A stretch of 13,997 nt of DNA. Origin: Firmicutes bacterium UBA3914. Lineage in GTDB: Bacteria; Bacillota; Limnochordia; Darwinibacteriales; Darwinibacteriaceae. Below, piece after piece: positions 1 through 6,208 of the stretch (positions are counted from its first letter, which is position 1; the number at the start of each line of letters is the position of its first letter). Location of the stretch: the NCBI GenBank assembly GCA_002391385.1, contig DGEY01000055.1, positions 1 through 13,997 of the forward strand, given 5' to 3'. The notes under the pieces were generated by a model. That model worked only from the letters and a program-made list of their open reading frames with translations. It was not told the origin of the DNA and searched no databases. Made by a program: the position numbers and the translations under genes.

Positions 1-48
1 TTATCCCAGTTGAATGAGGGTCAAGTCGGGCTACTTAGGCAACTGAGC

Positions 49-1011
49 ATGGAGACCAGACTATTTCTAGGGATTGCGGACACTAACTACTGCACATTTG
101 TGGTTGTGGGGGATTCATCCGGTGAGATTCTCTCCACCGGGAGGGGCGGTTCTGTGAACCACCGTTATTGGGGCGTCAAAACCGCCAGGTCCAATCTGAA
201 AAGGATTATTGAGGCGGTGGGCCAGGAAAGCCGGTCGAAAATAGCAGGGGTTTGCTTTACATACAAAAAGGGCCACCAGCTGACCCAGGAGGAATTGCTG
301 CCAGTGGTGGCTGGTTTGGTTGATGATACGGTGGTACAGGTGGAAGACTATGCCACAAGCGGCGCCTTGGGACTGCACAGCCCCAAGGAGCGTCTGCTGC
401 TCATGGGCAGCCAGGTGGGTCTGGCCGTCCTCCAGTCGGAAGGGGGGCAGCAGCATCGCGCTCAGCTAGGGGAACTCCTCAATGCTCCCGGCAGGCGCAT
501 CGACGCCCAGCTGGCCAGCTGGGCGCGGTGGGGAACCAGTGCGGAATTGGCGGATTTCCTCAAGATCCAGGAACTGCAGGAAAACGGCCAGTGTCTGTCA
601 GAGTTGGCTGAGCTTTTGGACCGGCTGAGCCGGCAGGGTAACCCCTGGGCTTTGGCGGCTGCCAGTGACATCGCCCTGGATCTGGTCCGGCTCGTCACCA
701 GGCTGGGTAAGCGCTTCAGCCGGCCTGATCCGGTGATCGGTCTGTACGGTCCCCTGCTCTTGGGCTCGGAATTCATCCGCCAGCGGGTGCAGTACCTCCT
801 GGGCCTGCTCTTTCCCCAGGCGGAGGTGGTGAGGGCACCGTTGGCTCCGGCCAAGGGGGCTTACCTTTCTTCCCTTTTGACAAGGAAAAGCGGGGCGGAA
901 CAAGAAGTACTAACCACGTTCTATAATTCCGCAAGAAGCGTGATGCAGAGAGGATGGTTAGACTTTGTCGCAGAGAGTTCTTCATCAACAGATCGAAGGT
1001 ACTGTTGTTAA
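49..1011 (+). CDS. Degenerate BadF/BadG/BcrA-type ATPase / N-acetylglucosamine kinase-fold protein
   Basis: About 320 residues, the usual length for the BadF/BcrA/GlcNAc-kinase (ASKHA) family. The family outline is recognisable: an N-terminal beta-hairpin (LFLGI...FVVVGD), a G-rich stretch followed by SVNHRYWG where kinases have an SN..G motif, a VEDYATSGALG segment like the family's 'v.nDa..A..G', and a C-terminal APAKGAYLSSLL like 'P..GA...A'. The expected DGGGTKT phosphate-1 loop is replaced by ADTNYCT, the GTGS phosphate-2 loop by MGSQVG, and the GGV adenosine loop by YGPLLLG. ATP hydrolysis or sugar phosphorylation is therefore doubtful, and a binding or regulatory role is more likely (inference). 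The start is uncertain. ATG 49 fits the family N-terminus but has only a weak TTAGG upstream; TTG 10 is possible, and the frame is open to the left edge. It overlaps the next gene by 47 nt, implying translational coupling. Confidence 0.72.
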   Translation: METRLFLGIADTNYCTFVVVGDSSGEILSTGRGGSVNHRYWGVKTARSNLKRIIEAVGQESRSKIAGVCFTYKKGHQLTQEELLPVVAGLVDDTVVQVEDYATSGALGLHSPKERLLLMGSQVGLAVLQSEGGQQHRAQLGELLNAPGRRIDAQLASWARWGTSAELADFLKIQELQENGQCLSELAELLDRLSRQGNPWALAAASDIALDLVRLVTRLGKRFSRPDPVIGLYGPLLLGSEFIRQRVQYLLGLLFPQAEVVRAPLAPAKGAYLSSLLTRKSGAEQEVLTTFYNSARSVMQRGWLDFVAESSSSTDRRYCC

Positions 1012-1675
1012 GCCCTTTCAGCTGCCCTACGCTCTGTACTTACCGCCGGGTTACGAGGGGCGAGGGGAGCAGCGCTGGCCTGTACTGTTTTTCCTCCACG
1101 GTGCAGGGGAGCGGGGGGACGATCTCGACCTGGTCGCGGTCCACGGCCCCCTCAAGCAGGTGAAGGAAGGTAAGGAGTTCCCGTTTATCATTGTGGCACC
1201 GCAGTGCCCGGAGAACTGGACCTGGGATCGCAGCCTGGATGAGCTGGATCAGCTGTTTTTGGAGATTATCAGGAACTACGCCGTGGATGTGGAGCGCATT
1301 TACCTCACGGGGCTCAGTATGGGGGGATTTGGTACCTGGCACTGGGCCGTGCACCAGCCCCGGGCCTTTGCCGCCCTGGTGCCTATCTGCGGGGGAACCT
1401 GGTGGCTCATGGGCTTTCCGGAGCGCATCGCGGTGCTAAAAGACGTGCCCATCTGGGCCTTCCACGGAGGAGATGATCCAGTGGTGCCCTGCAAGATGAC
1501 AGAAGATCTGGTGGAGGTGCTGCTCAATCTCCAGGCGCCCATCCGGTTCACCAAGTACGCGGGCGTGGGACATGATTCTTGGACCCTGGCCTACAACGAA
1601 CCTGAGCTGATTCCCTGGCTTTTGGAACAGAGGAACCCAAGTTTCAGCTTCAGGGAAGGCGGCCAGGTGGAGTAG
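965..1675 (+). CDS. Alpha/beta hydrolase, predicted esterase/peptidase (dienelactone hydrolase / COG4099-like)
   Basis: A 236-residue single-domain alpha/beta hydrolase. Visible motifs are YLPPGY near residue 25, the oxyanion-side LFFLHGAGERGDD (41-53), the nucleophile elbow GLSMGG with Ser118, FHGGDDPVVP with the probable acid Asp171, and VGHDSW with His203, so the Ser-Asp-His triad is complete. This arrangement matches small cytoplasmic esterases and predicted peptidases related to prolyl-oligopeptidase C-terminal domains. The substrate cannot be named. No signal peptide is seen. The start is TTG 965, the first usable codon after an in-frame TAG at 959; GAGAGG at 948-953 lies about 11 nt upstream, inside the preceding gene. 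It probably forms an operon with the kinase-fold gene. It ends 4 nt before the stop of the convergent lysine exporter gene. Confidence 0.85.
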   Translation: MSQRVLHQQIEGTVVKPFQLPYALYLPPGYEGRGEQRWPVLFFLHGAGERGDDLDLVAVHGPLKQVKEGKEFPFIIVAPQCPENWTWDRSLDELDQLFLEIIRNYAVDVERIYLTGLSMGGFGTWHWAVHQPRAFAALVPICGGTWWLMGFPERIAVLKDVPIWAFHGGDDPVVPCKMTEDLVEVLLNLQAPIRFTKYAGVGHDSWTLAYNEPELIPWLLEQRNPSFSFREGGQVE

Positions 1676-1679
1676 CACC

Positions 1680-2282
1680 TCAGCTTTGGAGCAGCTGCAG
1701 AATAAAGGGAATGACCACAGGCACGAGCGCGCTGAGTACAGTGCCTGAATAAAAGGCCAAGATAGCCGTTTGGCTGTCGGTATGGGCCGCAATAATGGGC
1801 AGTGTCACATCCATGGCGGTGGCTCCCCCGGGGGCCACCGCCGCCGCTTTACCGAGCCTTCTGGCCACCGCTGGGATGAGCAGGATGGCCAAGAACTCCC
1901 GGAAGACGTTAGTCAGCAGGGCCAAAGTGCCCAAGGTCAGGTCATAGCCCTGGGCGATGAGCACCGCCGAAAGGGAATACCAGCCAAAACCGGCACCAAC
2001 CAGGGCCGCCTCACCAGGTACCACACCGCCAAGCAGCCCCAAGGCCACCGCACCTATGAGGGAACCCGCGGCCACCAAGAAGGGAACAGCCAGATAGATC
2101 TTGGGCAGTCCCTTGATCTTCCTGCCCAGATCTGCATCGGCGCCCAGGCTAAAGCCCACGGCAAAGAGCAGGGCGGCCAGGGCAAAATCTCCCACCAGGC
2201 CCAGGACTTCTCCGTTTTCCACGTTGAGCAGGCGGCCCAAGAGCACCCCCGCCATGAGGCTCCCCACGATCTTCCAGGTCAC
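1680..2282 (-). CDS. lysO: LysO-family lysine exporter, large (C-terminal) subunit
   Basis: A 200-residue hydrophobic membrane protein with about six predicted transmembrane helices, matching the C-terminal part of LysO (DUF340; E. coli YbjE), which exports L-lysine and toxic analogues such as thialysine. Conserved-looking stretches are LLFAVGFSLGADADL (39-53), GFGWYSLSAVLI (98-109), NVFREFLAIL (125-134) and PGGATAMDVTLPII (151-164). Glu129 is a plausible counterpart of the intramembrane glutamate required in E. coli LysO, although no alignment was run. The start is GTG 2282, whose bases overlap the stop of the upstream small subunit as GTGA, so the two are translationally coupled. In E. coli the two parts are one protein of about 300 residues. 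Residues 7-87 also resemble the small subunit, an internal duplication described under findings. Confidence 0.87.
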   Translation of the reverse strand: MTWKIVGSLMAGVLLGRLLNVENGEVLGLVGDFALAALLFAVGFSLGADADLGRKIKGLPKIYLAVPFLVAAGSLIGAVALGLLGGVVPGEAALVGAGFGWYSLSAVLIAQGYDLTLGTLALLTNVFREFLAILLIPAVARRLGKAAAVAPGGATAMDVTLPIIAAHTDSQTAILAFYSGTVLSALVPVVIPFILQLLQS

Positions 2283-2551
2283 CGGCCTTTCCCCCCTAAC
2301 TCAGCCACAAGCCACACCAGCAGCACGCTGCCGCCAAGGGTGCCCACGCTCAGCAGCACGGCCCGCAGTCCCAAAACAGGCAGGGCGGAGATCAGTTCCT
2401 GGTTGCTGCCCAAGGAAAGGCCCAGGGCAAAAAGGAGGAGGAAAAGGGCTGCGCTCCCTAAAGCGGGTACCCTTGGCCGCAGGGAGCCGGGGAGCAGCCG
2501 CCAGCGGGCCGCGATAAAGCCCAAAATTAAAGCGCCCAGAAGCAGCGCCAC
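2279..2551 (-). CDS. lysO: LysO-family lysine exporter, small (N-terminal) subunit
   Basis: A 90-residue membrane protein with about three helices: GALILGFIAAR, LFLLLFALGLSLGS and a third around residues 61-84. It corresponds to the N-terminal part of full-length LysO and sits directly upstream of the large subunit with a GTGA overlap (2279-2282), so the two products very likely assemble into one transporter. The start is GTG 2551, supported by an AAAGGAAG ribosome site at 2559-2566 with 7-nt spacing. An ATG at 2558 is in another frame and too close to that site. The open frame and its own ribosome site argue for a genuine two-gene arrangement and not a frameshifted pseudogene. Upstream is the 154-nt divergent region shared with a lipoprotein gene. 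Confidence 0.82.
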   Translation of the reverse strand: MALLLGALILGFIAARWRLLPGSLRPRVPALGSAALFLLLFALGLSLGSNQELISALPVLGLRAVLLSVGTLGGSVLLVWLVAELGGKGR

Positions 2552-2705
2552 TAGGCATCTTCCTTTCTAGCCAGGCAATCCCTGTAGGAATTCGACTCGC
2601 CTGCTGGAGCTCCTCTCATCCCCGGCAAAAAAGCCCCCTTCCTGGCAGGTGATGGCGGGTCTGTAGAGAAACAAGCAGCAAAACGCGGTGCGGGAGGGAA
2701 CCTCA
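2552..2705. other. Divergent intergenic region between lysO and the lipoprotein gene
   Basis: This 154-nt region must hold the start signals of both flanking genes. It contains the lysO ribosome site on the minus strand (2559-2566) and GGGAGGG (2692-2698) for the lipoprotein on the plus strand. Two small imperfect inverted repeats lie side by side: CAGG/CCTG at 2572-2584, and GTAGG/CCTGC with arms at 2584-2588 and 2600-2604. A GGAGCTCC palindrome lies at 2606-2613. No convincing -35/-10 pair is seen for either gene. The region is too short and lacks the helices expected of a lysine riboswitch. Confidence 0.4.
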
Positions 2706-3167
2706 GTGAAACACTGGAAACTGCTGAGCCTTGTTGTGGCCGTCATTTTCCTGGCGGGCTGTCTAGCGCCTAAAATCAATTTCACCATCAAGCCCGATCC
2801 CATTACCATCCGCTTCCAGCAGAGCGAGCTTACCGGGATCACCCTGCAGTTCAAAATGTCGGGTTTGAGCTTCTCCTACACACTGGAGAGCGCGGTCATC
2901 GAGGTGCGTGACGGTGCCGGAGAAGTAGTGTATGAGCATACGGAATCCATAGGTGAATCCATATGGGTTGTCGGTGGTGTGGCGGACGATTACGAGCTTC
3001 CCAGCATCTCCCTGCTGCCCCTGTGGGAGGAAATCGAGCAGAGCCTCGGTTTTGCCCTCACGGAAGAGGTGTATAACTCCGAGCTGAAGGGCCAGGAGTA
3101 CGAACTGAAGATGATCCTCGCGGGCAAGAACCCCACCGAGGACACCGCGGTGGTGCGCTTCGAGTAG
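2706..3167 (+). CDS. Putative lipoprotein of unknown function
   Basis: A 153-residue precursor with a textbook lipoprotein signal: MKHWK, then a hydrophobic run and the lipobox LAGC with Cys19 as the expected lipidated residue. The mature part of about 135 residues is rich in alternating polar and hydrophobic residues (for example FTIKPDPITIRF and LQFKMSGLSFSY), suggesting a beta-sandwich. I recognise no family. The start GTG 2706 is preferred over GTG 2688 because GGGAGGG at 2692-2698 sits 7 nt upstream and the signal peptide begins there. The next plus-strand gene also encodes an exported protein and follows after 93 nt, so the two may share envelope-related expression. That link is inference only. 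Confidence 0.75.
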   Translation: MKHWKLLSLVVAVIFLAGCLAPKINFTIKPDPITIRFQQSELTGITLQFKMSGLSFSYTLESAVIEVRDGAGEVVYEHTESIGESIWVVGGVADDYELPSISLLPLWEEIEQSLGFALTEEVYNSELKGQEYELKMILAGKNPTEDTAVVRFE

Positions 3168-3260
3168 CGGCCTCAACCTGTTTCTTCGGGCGTTCTGGGG
3201 CGTAGGGAAGTGGGGAAGAGGGGTGGAATTATTCGGTAATCCAACGAAGGGGTGTTTACC

Positions 3261-3962
3261 ATGAAAAAGCTCGGTTTGGCTGGTCTGGTGTTGATCCTTG
3301 TGTGCGGCATGTGGGGAACTGGCGCCGCAGCCAGCAGCTATTGGCAGCGCATGGCCCAGGGGTATCCCAATCAGCTGGTGGTTTCGGAGTACCGGTACGA
3401 GTATCGTTCGCCTGAGCTGGAGATCACCGCCCAGGTGCCCCAGCTGGCCGGCGCCCCTGATCCGGTCTGGGAGGAGCAGTTCAACCAGAATCTGCGCCAG
3501 GCGGTGCAGGATCTGGCGGCTTTTCTTCAGGAAACGGCCCACATGGTCCTGGAAGAGGAGCCCATCTTTGCGGCCTTTCCCTTCCAGGGAATTGTGCAGT
3601 TCGAGGTGAAGCTGAACCGGGGAGGTCTGCTCAGCATAGTCCTGACCACCTATACCTTCACCGGGGGCGCCCACGGCATGACTTACTGCGACTACATCAA
3701 CGTGGATTTGACCACAGGCCAGGAACTCAGCTTCTTTGAGCTGTTCCCCACCGAAGAGGAGATCGACCGCGCCGCCGAGGCCATTAATGAAAAAATAGCC
3801 CAGGAGCCGCAATGGTTCTTCATCGACCAGTTCACACCTGGGCTGTTCACCGCGGATCAGGGTTTTTACCTTACGGAAACCGACGCGGTGATCTGTTTCG
3901 GCCTGTATGAGATCGCCCCCTACGCGGCCGGCATTCAGGAGTTTCCGGTTGCCGCCCCGTAG
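3261..3962 (+). CDS. Secreted DUF4163/DUF3298 domain protein
   Basis: A 233-residue protein with a Sec signal peptide (MKKLGL, hydrophobic core, probable cleavage after GAAAS near residue 25). The mature protein follows the layout of RsiV and of the N-terminal region of PdaC. A DUF4163-like part (about 40-135) ends in YTFTGGAHG, and a DUF3298-like part (about 143-233) starts with NVDLTTGQELSFFELF and closes with LYEIAPYAAGIQEFPV. In RsiV this pair binds lysozyme outside the cell, but here there is no anti-sigma segment and no neighbouring sigma-factor gene, so a lysozyme-sensing role is not supported. It is more likely a stand-alone extracytoplasmic binding protein. ATG 3261 is chosen over GTG 3252 because GAAGGGG at 3246-3252 gives 8-nt spacing. 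Its 3' end overlaps the convergent FtsA-like gene by 28 nt. Confidence 0.82.
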   Translation: MKKLGLAGLVLILVCGMWGTGAAASSYWQRMAQGYPNQLVVSEYRYEYRSPELEITAQVPQLAGAPDPVWEEQFNQNLRQAVQDLAAFLQETAHMVLEEEPIFAAFPFQGIVQFEVKLNRGGLLSIVLTTYTFTGGAHGMTYCDYINVDLTTGQELSFFELFPTEEEIDRAAEAINEKIAQEPQWFFIDQFTPGLFTADQGFYLTETDAVICFGLYEIAPYAAGIQEFPVAAP

Positions 3963-6085
3963 GGTACCAGCTCCACCACATCACCATGCTTGATGGGCGT
4001 GGTAAAGCCCGCTTTTTCGCCATTGACCAGGATGTGGCCGCCCTTAGTGGTGAAAGCCTCATCGGGCTCATAACTCCGGAAAATGTCGGTGACAATATAC
4101 TCGCCCAGGGCCCCAGCGAGATTGGGTTGGAACTCAATCCTGTCCTGGGGCTTTATCACATAGTCCAAAGCCACCTGCTGCCCGTTAACCACCGGGGCCG
4201 GCTCTTTATGATTGAGCTCCACCTTGGCGCCGTTCACCTGCACCACGATCCCGGGGATGTGTTGAGAGTTCACCGGGAAAAGGTCCCTGAGGGTCCAGGG
4301 TTTGTAGAGGTAAGCGGCGTCCTGGCCAGATCGGATGGGTGTATCTAAGGGGCAGGGGAGGCCATCCACCACAAGCTCCAACTTTTCCCCGGCAGTCTGC
4401 TCTTTGCCGTTGAGGAAGAAGGACAGGGTGCGCTCTAAAGGGATATCCAGAAGGCTAAAGAGCTCCCGGTAGCTGGTGATGGGCGTGAGGGAGATTTTGT
4501 CCCGATCCTGCAGGATGTAAGTAAAGGGTTCTTCCCCGCCGTTGACCCGCACTAGTGGTTTGACCTCCAGGGGAGAGCCGTTCAGGCCGATGTTTTTCAC
4601 CAGGGCCGGCGCATCGATGAGCTCGCCTAGGGTGACCTGGGGCGGCTCTCCAGGCTGGCCTGGCATGACCTCCAGGCGGTCGCCATCCGCGAGGGTGCTC
4701 CCCAGCTCGCAGGGTTCTCCGTTCTTGGTGAGCACCGTTGGTTGGCCCGAAGAACCGGGTAGGGTAATGCAGCGGCCGTTTAGCTCCACCGTATAAGCTG
4801 GCCCGGGCCTGCCCACCAACTGGGCGGGGATCAAGCCAGCATGGAGCAGGGCTTCGGCCACGGTGGTGGTGGGCATCTGCAGGAGCTGCAGGCGGCTGCC
4901 ATTGACGGTGACCGAGATCAGCTCCATGGATCTGCGGTCCAGGTGTGTGCAGCCGATACCGATGGGTGTTATGGCTTCGGGTCCGTGGAAGTGGGGGCTC
5001 CCCTGCACGCTGCTGAGGCTTTCCCGATCCCGCAGGCGCACCAGGTTCGCAGGGAGGTTGAGTTTTTGGGCCACCAGTTCCGCCAGGCCCGGGGCGCGGC
5101 TGCCGCCTCCGATGAGGATCACACCCTTGGGAGCGCAGCCGTTTAAGGCGATGATCTCCCCGGCGATCTTTTCCGCCAAGGTCTCCACCCGGGGTTGCAT
5201 CACCGCCACAACCTCTTCATAGGCGAGGGTGAGGTCATTGCCGAACACATCCCGGCAGTGGGCGGGCTCCTGGGGCTTTAGTCCCACTTTCAGCTGCTCA
5301 GCCACTTTGAAGTCCAGCAGGAAGTGCTCCGCCAACCCGGCCGTGAGGGCATCTCCCGCGTAGGAGATCATGCCGTAGGCTTTGACCGTTCCCTCCGCGG
5401 AGATGGCCAAGTCGGAGGTTCCGGCTCCCACATCCACCAAGGCGATATTGAGCATACGCATGGTGGGGGGCACCACCACGTGCATGGCCGCGATGGGCTC
5501 CAAGGTTAGGGAGAGCATCCCCAAGCCCGCCCGCTCCAGGGCGGTACTCAGGGAATCGATGACGATGCGGGGCAGGAAGGTGGCGATCACCTCCACCTGG
5601 GCTGTGGATCCCTGATGTCCCTCCAAAGAGCCGATGGGTTCGCCGTCCAGGTAGTACTGGATCACGCTGTAGCCCACGCAGAGGTAACTGTGCATCACCC
5701 CGCCCTCACTGGAGGGGGCCAGCTGCTCCACCGCTGCCCGGACCGCATCCAGCTCCAGGGCCCTCACTTCATCGGCGCTGATGCGGTGGTTGAGGGGGAA
5801 GGTCAGGGAGCTAGTGCCCACTTCGGTGCGGAGCGATCTGCCCGCCGCGGCCACGGCTGCCTTTTGCAGAGGGCGTCCGCAGGCTTCTTCCAGCCGCCCC
5901 TTGATCCGCCTGATCACCTTGGCCACCGCCTCGATATGGTGGATCTGTCCATCGGCCATGGCCCCCGGCAGCTGCTGTTCCACGACGGCTTCTTTGAGTT
6001 CAAAGCCATCTTCCGCGGCAGCCAGGAGCAGGCCGGCAATCTTCCGGGTGCCGATATCCAGTGCAAAGACCTCAGCCGTACTCAT
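3935..6085 (-). CDS. FtsA-like actin-fold ATPase with C-terminal beta-grasp-like repeats
   Basis: A 716-residue protein. Residues 5-390 are an FtsA/PilM-type actin-fold ATPase. Phosphate-1 is ALDIGTRK (8-15), an SHS2/1C-like segment lies around 50-165, phosphate-2 is LVDVGAGTSDLAI (216-228) and the adenosine motif is GVILIGGGSRAPG (321-333). All three nucleotide motifs are intact. Residues 388-710 are not part of classical FtsA (about 410-440 residues). They form about five repeats of an approximately 55-residue pattern containing VNG turns and closing with a GD-hydrophobic-E/x-P hairpin, and no amphipathic membrane-targeting C-terminus is seen. Start ATG 6085 is chosen because GGTGAGGTG lies just upstream and the actin fold begins there; the open frame extending to 6208 lacks family similarity. 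Long FtsA-domain proteins occur in clostridia-like Bacillota beside a separate true FtsA, so this is probably a paralogue. Its role (division, sporulation or envelope) cannot be read from the context. Confidence 0.82.
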   Translation of the reverse strand: MSTAEVFALDIGTRKIAGLLLAAAEDGFELKEAVVEQQLPGAMADGQIHHIEAVAKVIRRIKGRLEEACGRPLQKAAVAAAGRSLRTEVGTSSLTFPLNHRISADEVRALELDAVRAAVEQLAPSSEGGVMHSYLCVGYSVIQYYLDGEPIGSLEGHQGSTAQVEVIATFLPRIVIDSLSTALERAGLGMLSLTLEPIAAMHVVVPPTMRMLNIALVDVGAGTSDLAISAEGTVKAYGMISYAGDALTAGLAEHFLLDFKVAEQLKVGLKPQEPAHCRDVFGNDLTLAYEEVVAVMQPRVETLAEKIAGEIIALNGCAPKGVILIGGGSRAPGLAELVAQKLNLPANLVRLRDRESLSSVQGSPHFHGPEAITPIGIGCTHLDRRSMELISVTVNGSRLQLLQMPTTTVAEALLHAGLIPAQLVGRPGPAYTVELNGRCITLPGSSGQPTVLTKNGEPCELGSTLADGDRLEVMPGQPGEPPQVTLGELIDAPALVKNIGLNGSPLEVKPLVRVNGGEEPFTYILQDRDKISLTPITSYRELFSLLDIPLERTLSFFLNGKEQTAGEKLELVVDGLPCPLDTPIRSGQDAAYLYKPWTLRDLFPVNSQHIPGIVVQVNGAKVELNHKEPAPVVNGQQVALDYVIKPQDRIEFQPNLAGALGEYIVTDIFRSYEPDEAFTTKGGHILVNGEKAGFTTPIKHGDVVELVPYGAATGNS

Positions 6086-6208
6086 GGACAACACCTCACC
6101 CCTTGTATTTCGCCACAAAGGATGGTGATCCTGTTTTTGGGTGGTGGGGGAAGGAGAGATTCCGCCGGTGGAGAATTGGGAGGGAAAGCAGAAAGGGGAG
6201 TGAACCAC
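6086..6208. promoter_or_regulatory. Divergent control region between the FtsA-like gene and pepF
   Basis: This 123-nt region separates two genes read outward, so both promoters should lie here or slightly inside the genes. It carries the minus-strand ribosome site GGTGAGGTG (about 6092-6100) and the plus-strand site AAAGGGGAG (about 6192-6200). A short inverted repeat GGAT-GGTG-ATCC occurs at about 6119-6130. No -35/-10 pair close to consensus was found on either strand, so start sites remain unassigned. Confidence 0.35.

Noticed and set aside
954..1163. A 69-codon frame starting ATG 954
   Set aside because: It is out of frame with the hydrolase, which shows the complete Ser-Asp-His set, and its own product looks like no protein.
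1680..2551. lysO as a frameshifted pseudogene
   Set aside because: The second part has its own GTG start coupled by GTGA, the first part has a good ribosome site, and both carry intact helices. A natural split is the simpler reading.
1770..2570. A 266-codon plus-strand frame
   Set aside because: It is antisense to both lysO subunits, its composition is H/Q/G/R-rich, and it has no ribosome site.
2571..2613. A possible tRNA 3' end because of TTCGACTC
   Set aside because: The loop between GTAGG and CCTGC is 11 nt where a T-loop has 7, and no anticodon arm or acceptor stem is present.
2552..2705. A lysine riboswitch ahead of lysO
   Set aside because: The leader is too short and the five-helix L-box core is not recognisable. 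Such riboswitches also usually repress synthesis or uptake genes, not exporters.
2763..3812. A 349-codon open frame on the minus strand
   Set aside because: It lies antisense to two genes with clear signal peptides and ribosome sites, has low-complexity composition rich in H, G, Q and L, and matches no fold I know. It is a GC-rich shadow frame.
5615..6208. A 198-codon upstream extension of pepF
   Set aside because: PepF homologues begin near ATG 6209, which has a ribosome site. The extension is antisense to the FtsA-like ATPase domain.
6086..6208. A 41-codon N-terminal extension of the FtsA-like protein
   Set aside because: The sequence before MSTAEVFALDIGT is Pro/Ser-rich with no family similarity, and a ribosome site precedes the inner ATG.
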